Of a stretch of 64,000 bases of DNA, positions 41,170 to 49,058 are shown piece after piece. The number at the start of each line of letters is the position of its first letter. Positions within the stretch are counted from its first letter, which is position 1. A program made the translations under genes and the position numbers. The notes beneath the pieces are model-generated. The model did no database searches. It saw only the letters and a list, made by a program, of their open reading frames with translations, and had not been told where the DNA came from. The stretch is from Dysgonomonas sp. PF1-14 (GTDB lineage: Bacteria; Bacteroidota; Bacteroidia; Bacteroidales; Dysgonomonadaceae), in assembly GCF_029892965.1 (NCBI RefSeq), contig NZ_JARXWN010000002.1, positions 124,001 through 188,000 of the forward strand, given 5' to 3'.

Positions 41170-42132
41170 TCAATCAGCTTTATTTTTCTTGATCAGAGGT
41201 TTTATTTTCTTTATGGCATCGCGGGCTATTTCATTCGCTTCGGCTTCGTTATGAGGGTCTAGAGCTATTACTTTTTTGTAATCTCCTACAGCTTTTTCGT
41301 ACTCCTTGTTCAGTTCGTGTATTCCTGCCCTTTTAAGGAAAGGGGTTATACTTGTAGAATCCAGTGATATAGCTTTACTGTAATCAGTTAATGCTTTGTC
41401 CAGCAAGTCTTGCTTGATATATGCCTCTGCCCTGTTACGATACGCATTAATGTTTGCCGTATCTTTACTGATCGCTTTACTGTAATCGTCTACCGCTTTA
41501 TCATAAGCTTCCTTTGCCAGATATATATTTCCCCGGTTGTTATATACATCGGCTATATATGCAGGATTACCTTTAATTGCCCGGTTATAATCGGCGAGGG
41601 CTTCATCATACTTCTTACTCTTTTCGTAGATTATCCCCCTGTTGTAATAAGCATCAGTATGATCGGGATTCAGCGATAAGGCTCTGTTATAGTCTTTCAC
41701 AGCCAGGCTGTCTCTTTTCAGTTTCTGATAAATGCATCCTCTGCTGTAATATCCGCGCGACGAAGAAGAGTCTATATTGATAATCATATTTGTATAAACT
41801 ATCGCTTTAGGATACTCTTTCATCTGAAGGTATTCGTTGCTGATATATGCATTGCCATCCATCAGTAACATATTCTTCTTTCGGGGGGTTATCAATGCTT
41901 TATCTTCATTTATATTTGCTATAATCGTTTCAAAAGCCTTAATCCGCTCTTTATGTGTATCGAGGCTGTCTTTAACACGTCCCAACTGATATCTGAAAAT
42001 AGCGATATGTTTATCCTGATTGATTTCTTTATCGAATAATCCGCATGATGACACAGAAATGGCCATCAACAGCATGGCTATATAGTATCTTTTTATATAC
42101 AGCACTCGCAATATAAGAGTAGTTTTTACCAT
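41170..42132 (-). CDS. TPR-repeat lipoprotein
   Basis: The ATG at 42132 is chosen because it puts the hydrophobic segment and lipobox (SVSSC, Cys near residue 30) at the right place; the open frame extends 28 codons upstream. The product is 320 residues. After a helical region there are about five or six TPRs between residues 120 and 300, e.g. 'AYYNRGIIYEKSKKYDEALADYNRAI' and three similar units with NRG/RA-EAY patterns and final Asp-Pro turns. The tail is Lys-rich. TPR lipoproteins usually scaffold envelope complexes; the partner is unknown. Confidence 0.82.
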   Translation of the reverse strand: MVKTTLILRVLYIKRYYIAMLLMAISVSSCGLFDKEINQDKHIAIFRYQLGRVKDSLDTHKERIKAFETIIANINEDKALITPRKKNMLLMDGNAYISNEYLQMKEYPKAIVYTNMIINIDSSSSRGYYSRGCIYQKLKRDSLAVKDYNRALSLNPDHTDAYYNRGIIYEKSKKYDEALADYNRAIKGNPAYIADVYNNRGNIYLAKEAYDKAVDDYSKAISKDTANINAYRNRAEAYIKQDLLDKALTDYSKAISLDSTSITPFLKRAGIHELNKEYEKAVGDYKKVIALDPHNEAEANEIARDAIKKIKPLIKKNKAD

Positions 42133-42260
42133 ACGTAGAGGATATGAGTTAAAAAACCTGTAATGGATGTTCCCCGCAAAGATACAAAAAAAACACAAAA
42201 ATGAGATGTTTATCATTTGTCTTGATCATAACGAAATATTGTGACAGCGATATTAATAAA

Positions 42261-42289
42261 AAAACGCCAGTCCTCGCGGATCAGCGTTT
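42261..42289. terminator. Second hairpin downstream of the MBL gene
   Basis: AAACGC and GCGTTT pair around a GC-rich loop (CAGTCCTCGCGGATCA). It lies between the MBL gene and the TPR gene, both on the minus strand. Confidence 0.45.
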
Positions 42290-42432
42290 CTTTGCGTCGT
42301 AGTGTATTGTTTAAATAAAAGTAGTGATAGAATCAATCAAAAGATGTAACCTCTATCTATTATAGAAAACGGAAGAAATGTATCTGTGTTACACCTTATT
42401 CCTGATTTTTTTCTAAAAAATCATTAAAAAGA

Positions 42433-42454
42433 AAACCTATCGGTTGATAGGTTT
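42433..42454. terminator. Hairpin terminator of the MBL gene
   Basis: AAACCTATC and GATAGGTTT form a perfect 9-bp stem around GGTT, 27 bases past the stop codon at 42481. Confidence 0.8.
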
Positions 42455-42480
42455 ATATCTGAATCAAAATGAATATTCTT

Positions 42481-43302
42481 TCAGTCGGATATCAATGCTT
42501 TATAGTTATCATTTAGTCTTTTCACTTTACTCTTTACTGTCACTGCATCGTGGCAATATATCAATGTATATCTGTTACTTACAGCTTCGGACAAGAAGCG
42601 TTCTTTCTCGTTAGCCGATGTCAGGGCAGCTATATCGTATGCCGATATCCACTCCAACGGGATGTGTGCCGATGTAGGAATAAGGTCTCCCGGAAAAGTG
42701 CAAATACCATCACCGGTATCTATATATGCAACTATCTGTCCTGCCGTATGTCCGTCGAAAAGCCGCATTTCAAAGCCATCGCATAATTTCATATCGGCAT
42801 CTATAAAAGATAGCTGTCCTGCATTATATACAGGGTAGATATTATCAGAGAAAACGGAATCGATCTCTAAAACATTCGGATTCAAAAGATTATCCCACTG
42901 ACGGCTACTAAGCCAATATCTGGCATTCGGGAATGAAGGTATCATTATACCTCCTTCATCCTTGCACGTAGCATATCCGCAATGGTCGAAATGCAAATGA
43001 GTGAGTACAACATCGGTTATATCCTCAGCGCTATATCCGAAATCACGTATAGCATCTCCTATATTTACCAGATCGTAAGGACGATAGTAAGAAACTCTAT
43101 CGAGGTGCTTATCGCCCATTCCGGTATCTATCAGTATTTTACGTTCGTCTGATATAGCCAGTACACAACGCATTACCAACGGACAAAGGTTTTCAGCATC
43201 GGATGGGTATTTCCGTTGCCATGCACGTTTTGGGATAGCGCCGAACATTGCGCCCCCGTCTGCCATTATATATCCGCTGTCGATAATCTTTATTTCAAAC
43301 AT
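42481..43302 (-). CDS. MBL-fold metallo-hydrolase
   Basis: A 273-residue metallo-beta-lactamase-fold hydrolase. The zinc-binding HxHxDH motif is THLHFDHCGY (His102, His104, Asp106, His107). A further His occurs in 'FDGHTAGQIVAYIDTG' and in the late 'LIYCHDAVTVK'. The N-terminal 'ILIDTGMGDK' is also conserved. It is cytoplasmic, and the length and motif spacing fit the general lactonase/hydrolase-like group (AiiA-type neighbours) rather than true beta-lactamases. Substrate unknown. It is a single gene with its own terminator. Confidence 0.88.
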   Translation of the reverse strand: MFEIKIIDSGYIMADGGAMFGAIPKRAWQRKYPSDAENLCPLVMRCVLAISDERKILIDTGMGDKHLDRVSYYRPYDLVNIGDAIRDFGYSAEDITDVVLTHLHFDHCGYATCKDEGGIMIPSFPNARYWLSSRQWDNLLNPNVLEIDSVFSDNIYPVYNAGQLSFIDADMKLCDGFEMRLFDGHTAGQIVAYIDTGDGICTFPGDLIPTSAHIPLEWISAYDIAALTSANEKERFLSEAVSNRYTLIYCHDAVTVKSKVKRLNDNYKALISD

Positions 43303-43321
43303 GATGCTAATATACTAAAAA

Positions 43322-43352
43322 AGAAGAGACGGTTGTCTCAACCATCTCTTCT
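43322..43352. other. Perfect-ended hairpin upstream of the MBL gene
   Basis: AGAAGAGA and TCTCTTCT flank GGTTG/CAACC with one mismatch on each side. It lies 20-50 bases upstream of the MBL start codon, so in that transcript it would be a leader hairpin. It could also terminate a minus-strand transcript entering from repeat copy B. Confidence 0.45.
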
Positions 43353-43434
43353 CGGACCTTAACACTAATATAAAACTAACATATACTATGATAAAACAGG
43401 TACAAAATCAACTAAACAATCTATCTAACACACT

Positions 43435-43530
43435 ATGAAAAAAGTAAGATATACCTGTTTATCTATAGAACATTGTTTACTCTGTCTTTGTTCAGTTGTA
43501 TGGTTATATATTTTATCTATTTTCGAATAA
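43435..43530 (+). CDS. Possible 31-residue small protein
   Basis: An ATG with an MKKVRYTCLS start, a Cys- and Leu-rich hydrophobic middle (HCLLCLCSVVWLYILSI) and a stop at 43528-43530. The composition resembles a small membrane peptide. There is no clear ribosome-binding site or conserved neighbour, and it lies in a 1.4-kb region without other genes. Low confidence; chance ORF is quite possible. Confidence 0.2.
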   Translation: MKKVRYTCLSIEHCLLCLCSVVWLYILSIFE

Positions 43531-43683
43531 ACATCATCAATATTTATGCGGAGTATAGCAAGTGCATAAAGAATGAAAAAATTATCAATAGAGAAAGCGT
43601 TTTTAGAGAAACTATAGATTTAACTAATTTGAGATTTAATAAAAGAAAGAGTGAAAAATAGCCAAATGTGTAAAGTTTTTTAT

Positions 43684-44258
43684 TAATAATGCGAATTTCA
43701 GTAGTTGATGTTATATTAAATAATCGTTCAATTTCTTTCTACGCGCAATCACAGATTGCTTGTATTCCTTTTGCCCAAAGCCGCAAAAGGAATCAAAAGT
43801 CTTTAGCGCCACGCTTCATAGGACGACCCGTTATAGGGCTCAAAGGCTAAACAAAAAAACTCGCTCATGGCTTTTGCATTATACGAACCGACAACTAAGC
43901 TCAAACACGTTTTTGTTTTACGCCTTTCTCTCCCTACGGGTGCCCCGTCCATAAAGCTAACGGCGCGGGCTGACGCTCGAATGAGTGACGATTACCCTGC
44001 CTTGTCGGCGCGTCGCGACTCTGTGCATTTGCTCCGCAAGCGGGTACCTGTCCGGTGCAGGCGGCGTAGAAGGGGATGGGGCGATAGCTAGTTTGTCCCC
44101 TTCAGCCGTCAAACCGTTGACAGGTCGCTGAGGAGCGAAGCACTAGACTTTTGTTTACTTTTGGGCGATGCAAAAGTAAAAAGAAGCACAGGAGTGCGCG
44201 TTAGTCATGAGCTAAATCTATTAACTCCAGACTAAGATTGAGATTATACAAATTGAAC
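43684..44258 (-). repeat. Large GC-rich non-coding repeat, copy B (inverted partner of 26324-26884)
   Basis: The reverse complement matches copy A throughout. It has a 15-20-bp insertion around 43970-43990 (GTCACTCATTCGAGCGTCAG) that copy A lacks, and scattered substitutions. Both terminal hairpins are conserved (CAAAAGT/ACTTTTG side and the ATTCCTTTTG side). The ORFs inside, e.g. one of 74 codons at 43867-44091, are not conserved in frame in copy A, so they are not counted as genes. The 1.4-kb region between the MBL gene and glmS contains this repeat, short TTTTAGTTAAAA repeats at 44300 and 44460, and otherwise AT-rich sequence. Confidence 0.8.
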
Positions 44259-44299
44259 AATTAATTCCGACTACAGATTCGTATTAATATATAATGTGT

Positions 44300-44330
44300 A
44301 AGGTTTTAGTTAAAATTATTTCACGCAAAG
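44300..44330 (+). repeat. AGGTTTTAGTTAAAA repeat, copy 2
   Basis: AAGGTTTTAGTTAAAA followed by TCACGCAAAG, as in the copy at 1251-1285. Confidence 0.4.
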
Positions 44331-44459
44331 ACGCGAAGACGCAAAAAAAAAATATTTGAAGAAGTGTTACCTTTACATACACTTCGCTCCTGTAATTGAT
44401 AATTGTCAAGTTTTTGATCACTATTGACTGATAACTGTTGACTGGCAGAAGTGTCACCT

Positions 44460-44480
44460 TTGTCAGGTTTTAGTTAAAAA
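44460..44480 (+). repeat. TGTCAGGTTTTAGTTAAAA repeat, copy 3
   Basis: TTGTCAGGTTTTAGTTAAAA matches the 1251 copy exactly for its first 19-20 bases, then diverges. Confidence 0.4.
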
Positions 44481-44741
44481 GTGAGAGGTATATAATCTAC
44501 ACCCGTTAATCTGAAAATGAGCTAATGATTGTTAGCCCCTACAGAAAGAATAATAACAGCAAACTTTGTCACCTTTTAATTGTTTATAGTTAAAATTGAT
44601 TTTTTTTGGAATGACAAAGAACGGATTTATGATAGTTATATCACAATTTTACTGTGATTTACAGAAAGTCAGAAAAAGATGTGTTTTGTGAAATAAATCT
44701 TGCTTTAATCTGTTTTTTATCGAAAAAAGAATCTTTTTGTA

Positions 44742-44749
44742 TATCTTTG
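44742..44749 (+). promoter_or_regulatory. -7 promoter box for glmS
   Basis: TATCTTTG lies 17 bases upstream of the glmS start at 44767, giving a very short leader. This argues against a glmS ribozyme or long riboswitch here, and none was seen. Confidence 0.5.
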
Positions 44750-44766
44750 ACCTCAAAAATAAATTT

Positions 44767-46611
44767 ATGTGTGGAATAGTCGGATACATTGGGTTTCGTG
44801 AAGCTTACCCCATTTTAATAAAAGGTTTACACAGATTGGAATACAGAGGGTACGACAGTGCCGGAGTAGCCATAATCAACGAAGAAGACAAACTCTCAGT
44901 TTACAAAGCAAAAGGACGGGTACAAGACCTCGAAGAATATGCCCGCGACAAAGACATCTCAGGAACAATAGGAATAGCGCATACACGCTGGGCTACACAT
45001 GGTGAGCCGAGCAATGCAAATGCACACCCTCACTATTCGCAATCGGAATCGCTGGCTCTGATACACAACGGTATCATCGAAAATTATTCGGTACTGAAAG
45101 CTCAACTGGAGAATAACGGATATAAATTTCAAAGTAGTACCGACACCGAAGTATTGGTACAACTGATAGAATATATAAAACAAATCAATGACTGTGATCT
45201 TTTTACCGCTGTGCAAATAGCCCTCAATCAGGTAGTAGGTGCTTATGCTATAGCCGTTATAGAAAAAGGCCATCCCGATCAGATTATAGCTGCCCGTAAG
45301 AGTAGTCCGTTGGTAATCGGTATCGGCGAAGGCGAATTCTTTATTGGTTCGGATGCGTCACCTATTATAGAATATACCAACAAGGTTATCTATCTGGACG
45401 ATGAAGAAATAGCTGTAATCAAGCGTGACGAAGAACCTAAGGTGGTTACCATATCCAATGTGGAGAAAACACCGGAAGTAAAAGAACTCGAGATGAATCT
45501 CAGCCAACTGGAGCGTGGTGGCTATCCACACTTTATGCTGAAAGAAATATTCGAGCAGCCCGAAACATTGCAAAGCTGTATGAGCGGGCGTATCAATGTG
45601 GAAGGAACGAATGTAACTCTGTCGGGCATCATCGACCATAAAGATAAATTTATAAAAGCACGCCGCATCATCATCATTGCCTGTGGTACATCGTGGCATG
45701 CCGGACTGATAGGAGAATACCTTTTCGAAGAATTTTGCCGCATACCGGTAGAGGTAGAATATGCATCGGAATTCCGGTACAGAAATCCGGTGATACAGTC
45801 CGACGATATTGTAATTGCCATATCTCAATCGGGCGAAACTGCCGATTCGCTAGCAGCCATAGAGCTGGCACGCAGAGCCGGAGCATTTGTCTATGGAGTA
45901 TGTAATGTGGTGGGTTCATCTATTCCGCGCAATACCGATTCGGGATCTTACACCCATTGTGGTCACGAAATAGGGGTTGCTTCTACCAAAGCATTTACGG
46001 CTCAGGTCACTGTCCTTACCATGATGGCTTTGGCTATCGGAAAAGAAAAAGGTACAATAGCAGAAGATCGTTATCTGCGAGTGATAAAGGAGCTTCAGGA
46101 GATACCTGCCAAAATAGAAAAAGCCCTGTTGCTGAACGATAAGGTCAAAGAGCTTTCGCTGATATTTACCTATGCCCAGAATTTTATCTATCTGGGACGC
46201 GGGTACAATTATCCGATAGCATTGGAAGGTGCGCTCAAGCTGAAAGAAATATCATACATCCACGCCGAAGGATATCCTGCCGCCGAAATGAAGCATGGCC
46301 CTATTGCCCTTATCGACAATGAAATGCCGGTAGTTACTATTGCTACACATAGTGCAATATACGAAAAGGTAGTGAGTAACATACAGGAGATAAAAGCGCG
46401 TAAGGGAAGAGTGATAGCCATTATAAACGAGGGTGATGAAACCATGAAAGCATTGGCAGACCACTATATCGAGATTCCGGCTACGGTAGAGTGCCTCGAT
46501 CCGTTGTTGACTTCGATACCGTTGCAGCTACTCGCTTATCATATTGCTGTGAACAAGAACAGAGACGTGGATATGCCGCGTAATCTGGCAAAATCGGTGA
46601 CTGTGGAATAA
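44767..46611 (+). CDS. glmS: Glutamine--fructose-6-phosphate aminotransferase (isomerising)
   Basis: A 614-residue enzyme that makes glucosamine 6-phosphate from fructose 6-phosphate and glutamine, the first step to UDP-GlcNAc. The start at 44767 is fixed because Met must be removed to leave the catalytic N-terminal Cys (M-CGIVGYIG). The glutaminase domain spans about 2-230 ('HTRWATHGEPS', 'HNGIIENY'). Two SIS domains follow, with 'ACGTSWHAG', 'SQSGETADS' and 'AEGYPAAEMKHGPIALI', ending in the conserved 'DVDMPRNLAKSVTVE'. It is full length and monocistronic. Confidence 0.97.
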   Translation: MCGIVGYIGFREAYPILIKGLHRLEYRGYDSAGVAIINEEDKLSVYKAKGRVQDLEEYARDKDISGTIGIAHTRWATHGEPSNANAHPHYSQSESLALIHNGIIENYSVLKAQLENNGYKFQSSTDTEVLVQLIEYIKQINDCDLFTAVQIALNQVVGAYAIAVIEKGHPDQIIAARKSSPLVIGIGEGEFFIGSDASPIIEYTNKVIYLDDEEIAVIKRDEEPKVVTISNVEKTPEVKELEMNLSQLERGGYPHFMLKEIFEQPETLQSCMSGRINVEGTNVTLSGIIDHKDKFIKARRIIIIACGTSWHAGLIGEYLFEEFCRIPVEVEYASEFRYRNPVIQSDDIVIAISQSGETADSLAAIELARRAGAFVYGVCNVVGSSIPRNTDSGSYTHCGHEIGVASTKAFTAQVTVLTMMALAIGKEKGTIAEDRYLRVIKELQEIPAKIEKALLLNDKVKELSLIFTYAQNFIYLGRGYNYPIALEGALKLKEISYIHAEGYPAAEMKHGPIALIDNEMPVVTIATHSAIYEKVVSNIQEIKARKGRVIAIINEGDETMKALADHYIEIPATVECLDPLLTSIPLQLLAYHIAVNKNRDVDMPRNLAKSVTVE

Positions 46612-46680
46612 TTGTCATAATAATTGAGTAAGAATATTATCTTAACAGGTTTAAGACCTTTTCTTTCTGTAAAATATTCT

Positions 46681-46688
46681 TATATTTG
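46681..46688 (+). promoter_or_regulatory. -7 promoter box for the Hint-like protein gene
   Basis: TATATTTG lies 28 bases before the ATG at 46717. Confidence 0.45.
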
Positions 46689-46716
46689 CAAAAACTTTAC
46701 AATTAAATGAATTATT

Positions 46717-47244
46717 ATGAAAATTAAGATCTTCCTTTTCACCCTTACCTGCTTATTTATGTTCGCACTGAACATGGATGCGCAAATATCTCTGGCAGCC
46801 GGAACTAAAATAACATTGGCTGACGATACGAAGAAAAATGTAGAAGAAATAAAGGCCGGAGATAAGATTCTGGTATTTAATGTTAAGGAAAAAGTATATG
46901 AAGAAAAGGCTGTAAAGGGAACAAGTAAAGTGATGCTGAGCCGTCTTGTACGTATTACATTAGAGACTGGTATGCAGGTGGTAATGTCGCTTGACAATCC
47001 GTTCTTTGCCGAAAAAGGATGGGTATCTATAAGCCCCGAGCAAACGATGGACGATAAGCAGTTCAAAAATATACAGCACATTAATATAGGTGAATTTACA
47101 CTGTTTTACAATGTAAGTAGTACCGACTATGTGGAGGTGACTACAATACAAGGTATTCTGGAGCCAACGATGACTTATACGCTTCAGTTGGACGGAGACG
47201 GCGGCGCAGTTGTCGCTAACGGCTTCCTTGTAGGGCATAAATGA
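46717..47244 (+). CDS. Secreted Hint-domain-like protein lacking the catalytic Cys
   Basis: A 175-residue exported protein with signal peptide MKIKIFLFTLTCLFMFALNM. The mature part reads like a Hint (hedgehog/intein) module: 'LAAGTKITLADDTKKNVEEI' then 'KAGDKILVFNVKEK' resembles the start of inteins and Hedgehog C-domains, except that the usual first Cys is Ala. The end 'YTLQLDGDGGAVVANGFLVGHK' resembles the HTFFANGVLVHN end. A His before the C-terminal junction is replaced. So autoprocessing is probably lost and the fold kept for binding. The thioesterase gene begins four bases downstream, so the pair is coupled. Confidence 0.65.
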   Translation: MKIKIFLFTLTCLFMFALNMDAQISLAAGTKITLADDTKKNVEEIKAGDKILVFNVKEKVYEEKAVKGTSKVMLSRLVRITLETGMQVVMSLDNPFFAEKGWVSISPEQTMDDKQFKNIQHINIGEFTLFYNVSSTDYVEVTTIQGILEPTMTYTLQLDGDGGAVVANGFLVGHK

Positions 47245-47248
47245 TAAA

Positions 47249-47683
47249 ATGAAGATAGACAAGAACGACATACAAGAACGTATAAAAGGAACTTTGATAG
47301 AGACGTTGAACATCACATTCATAGAATCGGATGATCAAACGTCTCTTGAAGCTACTATGCCTGTGGTAAAAGGTCTTTCGCAGACTATGGGCGTATTACA
47401 CGGGGGAGCTACTATTTCCCTAGCCGAATCTATTGCCGGAGTAGGATCTAACACTCTATGTTCGGGTGACGAGCAATGTTTCGGTATGCAAATCAGCGCA
47501 AGCCATATATCGCTGGCAAAAGTAGGCGATGTGGTAAGAGCAAAGGGTATCATTCAACATAAAGGACGTTCTACGCATGTGTGGAACATCGACGTCTTTT
47601 CAGAGTCGACAGGGCATCTTATATCAACTATCCGTATCACCAATGCTGTGGTAAAAAAGGTACTCTACATCAAAAAAGATTAA
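47249..47683 (+). CDS. Hotdog-fold PaaI-like thioesterase
   Basis: A 144-residue hotdog thioesterase of the PaaI/YdiI type. The family motif 'GVLHGGATISLAESIAGVGS' (47-66) carries the catalytic Glu and the turn of the hotdog helix. The sequence continues with the four-strand pattern 'SHISLAKVGDVVRAKG' and 'GHLISTIRITNAVVK'. It probably acts on acyl-CoA in the cytoplasm, with candidates such as menaquinone-precursor 1,4-dihydroxy-2-naphthoyl-CoA, but the substrate is not shown. It starts four bases after the Hint-like gene. Confidence 0.85.
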   Translation: MKIDKNDIQERIKGTLIETLNITFIESDDQTSLEATMPVVKGLSQTMGVLHGGATISLAESIAGVGSNTLCSGDEQCFGMQISASHISLAKVGDVVRAKGIIQHKGRSTHVWNIDVFSESTGHLISTIRITNAVVKKVLYIKKD

Positions 47684-47820
47684 GAACCTGTATTTTTTAC
47701 GATCATATTTATCTATATGTAAAGGCTGTTTAAATTAAAAACAGACTTACCGAATTAAACCTTTTAATACTATTGCTGTTCTAATATGGAAAGATATTAG
47801 TCAGTAAAAAAACAGTAGAG

Positions 47821-48402
47821 ATGAAAAAAATATTAGTTATCATATTCTTTACCACGTTGCTTTTCACAGCATGCGGTACCATGAGGGTAGCAGATGTATA
47901 TAACCTGTCGCCCGGAATGACACAAAATGATGTAAACCGTATAATGGGTACTCCGTTGCGTATCTTGTCATCCAGCTATACACAGGAAGGTCGTATAGAG
48001 GTCTATGAGTACCACACTTATCAGAACGATGCTTATGCTGTCGAGTTTCTGAACGGCAGAATGTCGCGTTACGATTTCATGTACGAAGATGTTCCGGTAA
48101 TCTCTCCTTCACCCGTATATCCTGTAAGGCCGACACATCCTGCACGTCCCAATCAACCTGTAAGACCTACACAGCCATCGAGACCGGGTAATAATACCCG
48201 TCCTGATAATTCGGGTAGCCGTCCGGACAATACGGGAACTACCCGTCCAAGTACAAGGCCTTCGAGTGAAACTCAGGGAAGCTCGTCACGACCAACTTAT
48301 AAAGAGCCAACTCGTCCGGTTAACTCTTCGGGTAGCAACACCCGCACAAGAACTACTACAGAATCAACAGAGGAGACAAAGAAAGAACCGGAAAGAAAAT
48401 AA
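47821..48402 (+). CDS. SmpA/BamE-like lipoprotein with Pro/Arg/Ser-rich tail
   Basis: A 193-residue lipoprotein with signal MKKILVIIFFTTLLFTAC (lipobox FTAC, Cys18). The N-terminal domain (about 20-95) contains 'VADVYNLSPGMTQNDVNRIMGTPL', the SmpA/OmlA (BamE-like) motif of small outer-membrane lipoproteins, followed by a strand pair. From residue 100 onward the sequence is a disordered repeat of Arg-Pro-x units (RPTHPARPNQPVRPTQPSRP) and a Ser/Thr/Arg tail ending in EPERK. The tail may interact with peptidoglycan or the cell surface. It is monocistronic. Confidence 0.75.
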   Translation: MKKILVIIFFTTLLFTACGTMRVADVYNLSPGMTQNDVNRIMGTPLRILSSSYTQEGRIEVYEYHTYQNDAYAVEFLNGRMSRYDFMYEDVPVISPSPVYPVRPTHPARPNQPVRPTQPSRPGNNTRPDNSGSRPDNTGTTRPSTRPSSETQGSSSRPTYKEPTRPVNSSGSNTRTRTTTESTEETKKEPERK

Positions 48403-48403
48403 A

Positions 48404-48442
48404 AAATCCAACGATCTCAGTATAACAGAGGTCGCTGGATTT
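48404..48442. terminator. Hairpin terminator of the BamE-like gene
   Basis: AAATCCAACGATCTC and GAGGTCGCTGGATTT form a 15-bp arm with two mismatches, starting just after the stop codon. Confidence 0.7.
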
Positions 48443-48515
48443 GCCAGCAGAGAGTAAGATAAAACGGATCGCCAAATTCAGATTATTTTACTCTCTTTTA
48501 ATATATAAGTTATAA

Positions 48516-48623
48516 TTACGACATAGTCATTAGTATATCCAGTACTTTATATATTATGGCAACAATACATATTAAAACAATTACTATCATGGCTGTAAAG
48601 ATTTTATTTGCATACTTTTTCAT
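48516..48623 (-). CDS. Putative 35-residue single-helix membrane peptide
   Basis: A short ORF with the sequence MKKYANKIFTAMIVIVLICI followed by VAIIYKVLDILMTMS. A Lys-rich N-terminus and one strong 18-residue hydrophobic helix are typical of small membrane proteins. It is on the same strand as, and 74 bases downstream of, the GntR gene, so it could be the last gene of the ABC operon. No clear ribosome-binding site. Real gene or chance ORF cannot be told without comparison. Confidence 0.4.
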   Translation of the reverse strand: MKKYANKIFTAMIVIVLICIVAIIYKVLDILMTMS

Positions 48624-48697
48624 ATTATATGATTTATTTGTTGGCTTTGTAAATTCGTCTTTATTTAAGTATTAGTAGAGGAAACGTTCGTTGTCCA

Positions 48698-49057
48698 TTA
48701 TTCGCCCGATTGTTTGTACCTCTCTACTACTTCGTCTATACTGATTCCAAGTAGCTTCATCGTATTGAACGTTTCCGGAAGTGTTTCTTCAAAGAAATCT
48801 TTCTTCTGCAGATTCAGAATGAGCTTTCTGGCCCCTTCGGCAACAAAATACCCCATACCTCTTTTCGAGTAGATAACATTCTCTGCTTGCATGTATTCAA
48901 AGGCACGCATAGCTGTATTGGGGTTGACCTGCAACATGGAGCCTAATTCTCTAACCGATGGTATCCGGTCTTCTTCGGGCCATTCCTGTATCAGCATCTT
49001 CTGAAAACAGAAGTCTACGATTTGCAGGTATATTGGTTTATTCGATTTAAAATCCAT
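48698..49057 (-). CDS. GntR family transcriptional regulator
   Basis: A 119-residue winged-helix regulator with the GntR DNA-binding domain (about 1-75: 'FKSNKPIYLQIVDFCFQKM', 'IPSVRELGSMLQVNPNTAMRAFEYM'). The effector part is a short C-terminal helix pair as in YtrA-type GntR proteins, which control ABC transporters. It is the last gene of the ABC transporter operon; its start codon lies right after the permease stop. It likely represses the operon in response to an unknown signal. Confidence 0.9.
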   Translation of the reverse strand: MDFKSNKPIYLQIVDFCFQKMLIQEWPEEDRIPSVRELGSMLQVNPNTAMRAFEYMQAENVIYSKRGMGYFVAEGARKLILNLQKKDFFEETLPETFNTMKLLGISIDEVVERYKQSGE

Positions 49058-49058
49058 A

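Noticed and set aside
43473-43661. A 62-codon ORF starting with TTG
   Set aside because: No ATG start, no ribosome-binding site, AT-rich composition and no family; overlaps a shorter ATG ORF in another frame.
43867-44091. A 74-codon ORF inside repeat copy B, Arg-rich, that might be called a hypothetical protein
   Set aside because: The same region in copy A has indels that break this frame, so coding is not conserved; composition reflects the GC-rich repeat.
44500-44767. glmS riboswitch/ribozyme upstream of glmS
   Set aside because: The -7 box lies only 17 bases before the start codon, leaving no room for a ribozyme, and no glmS-ribozyme core was seen.
47720-47745. AAGGCTGTTTAAATTAAAAAC as a third miniature-element end
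   Set aside because: Only about 11 bases match the ends at 39642, with no partner repeat or TNA duplication nearby.
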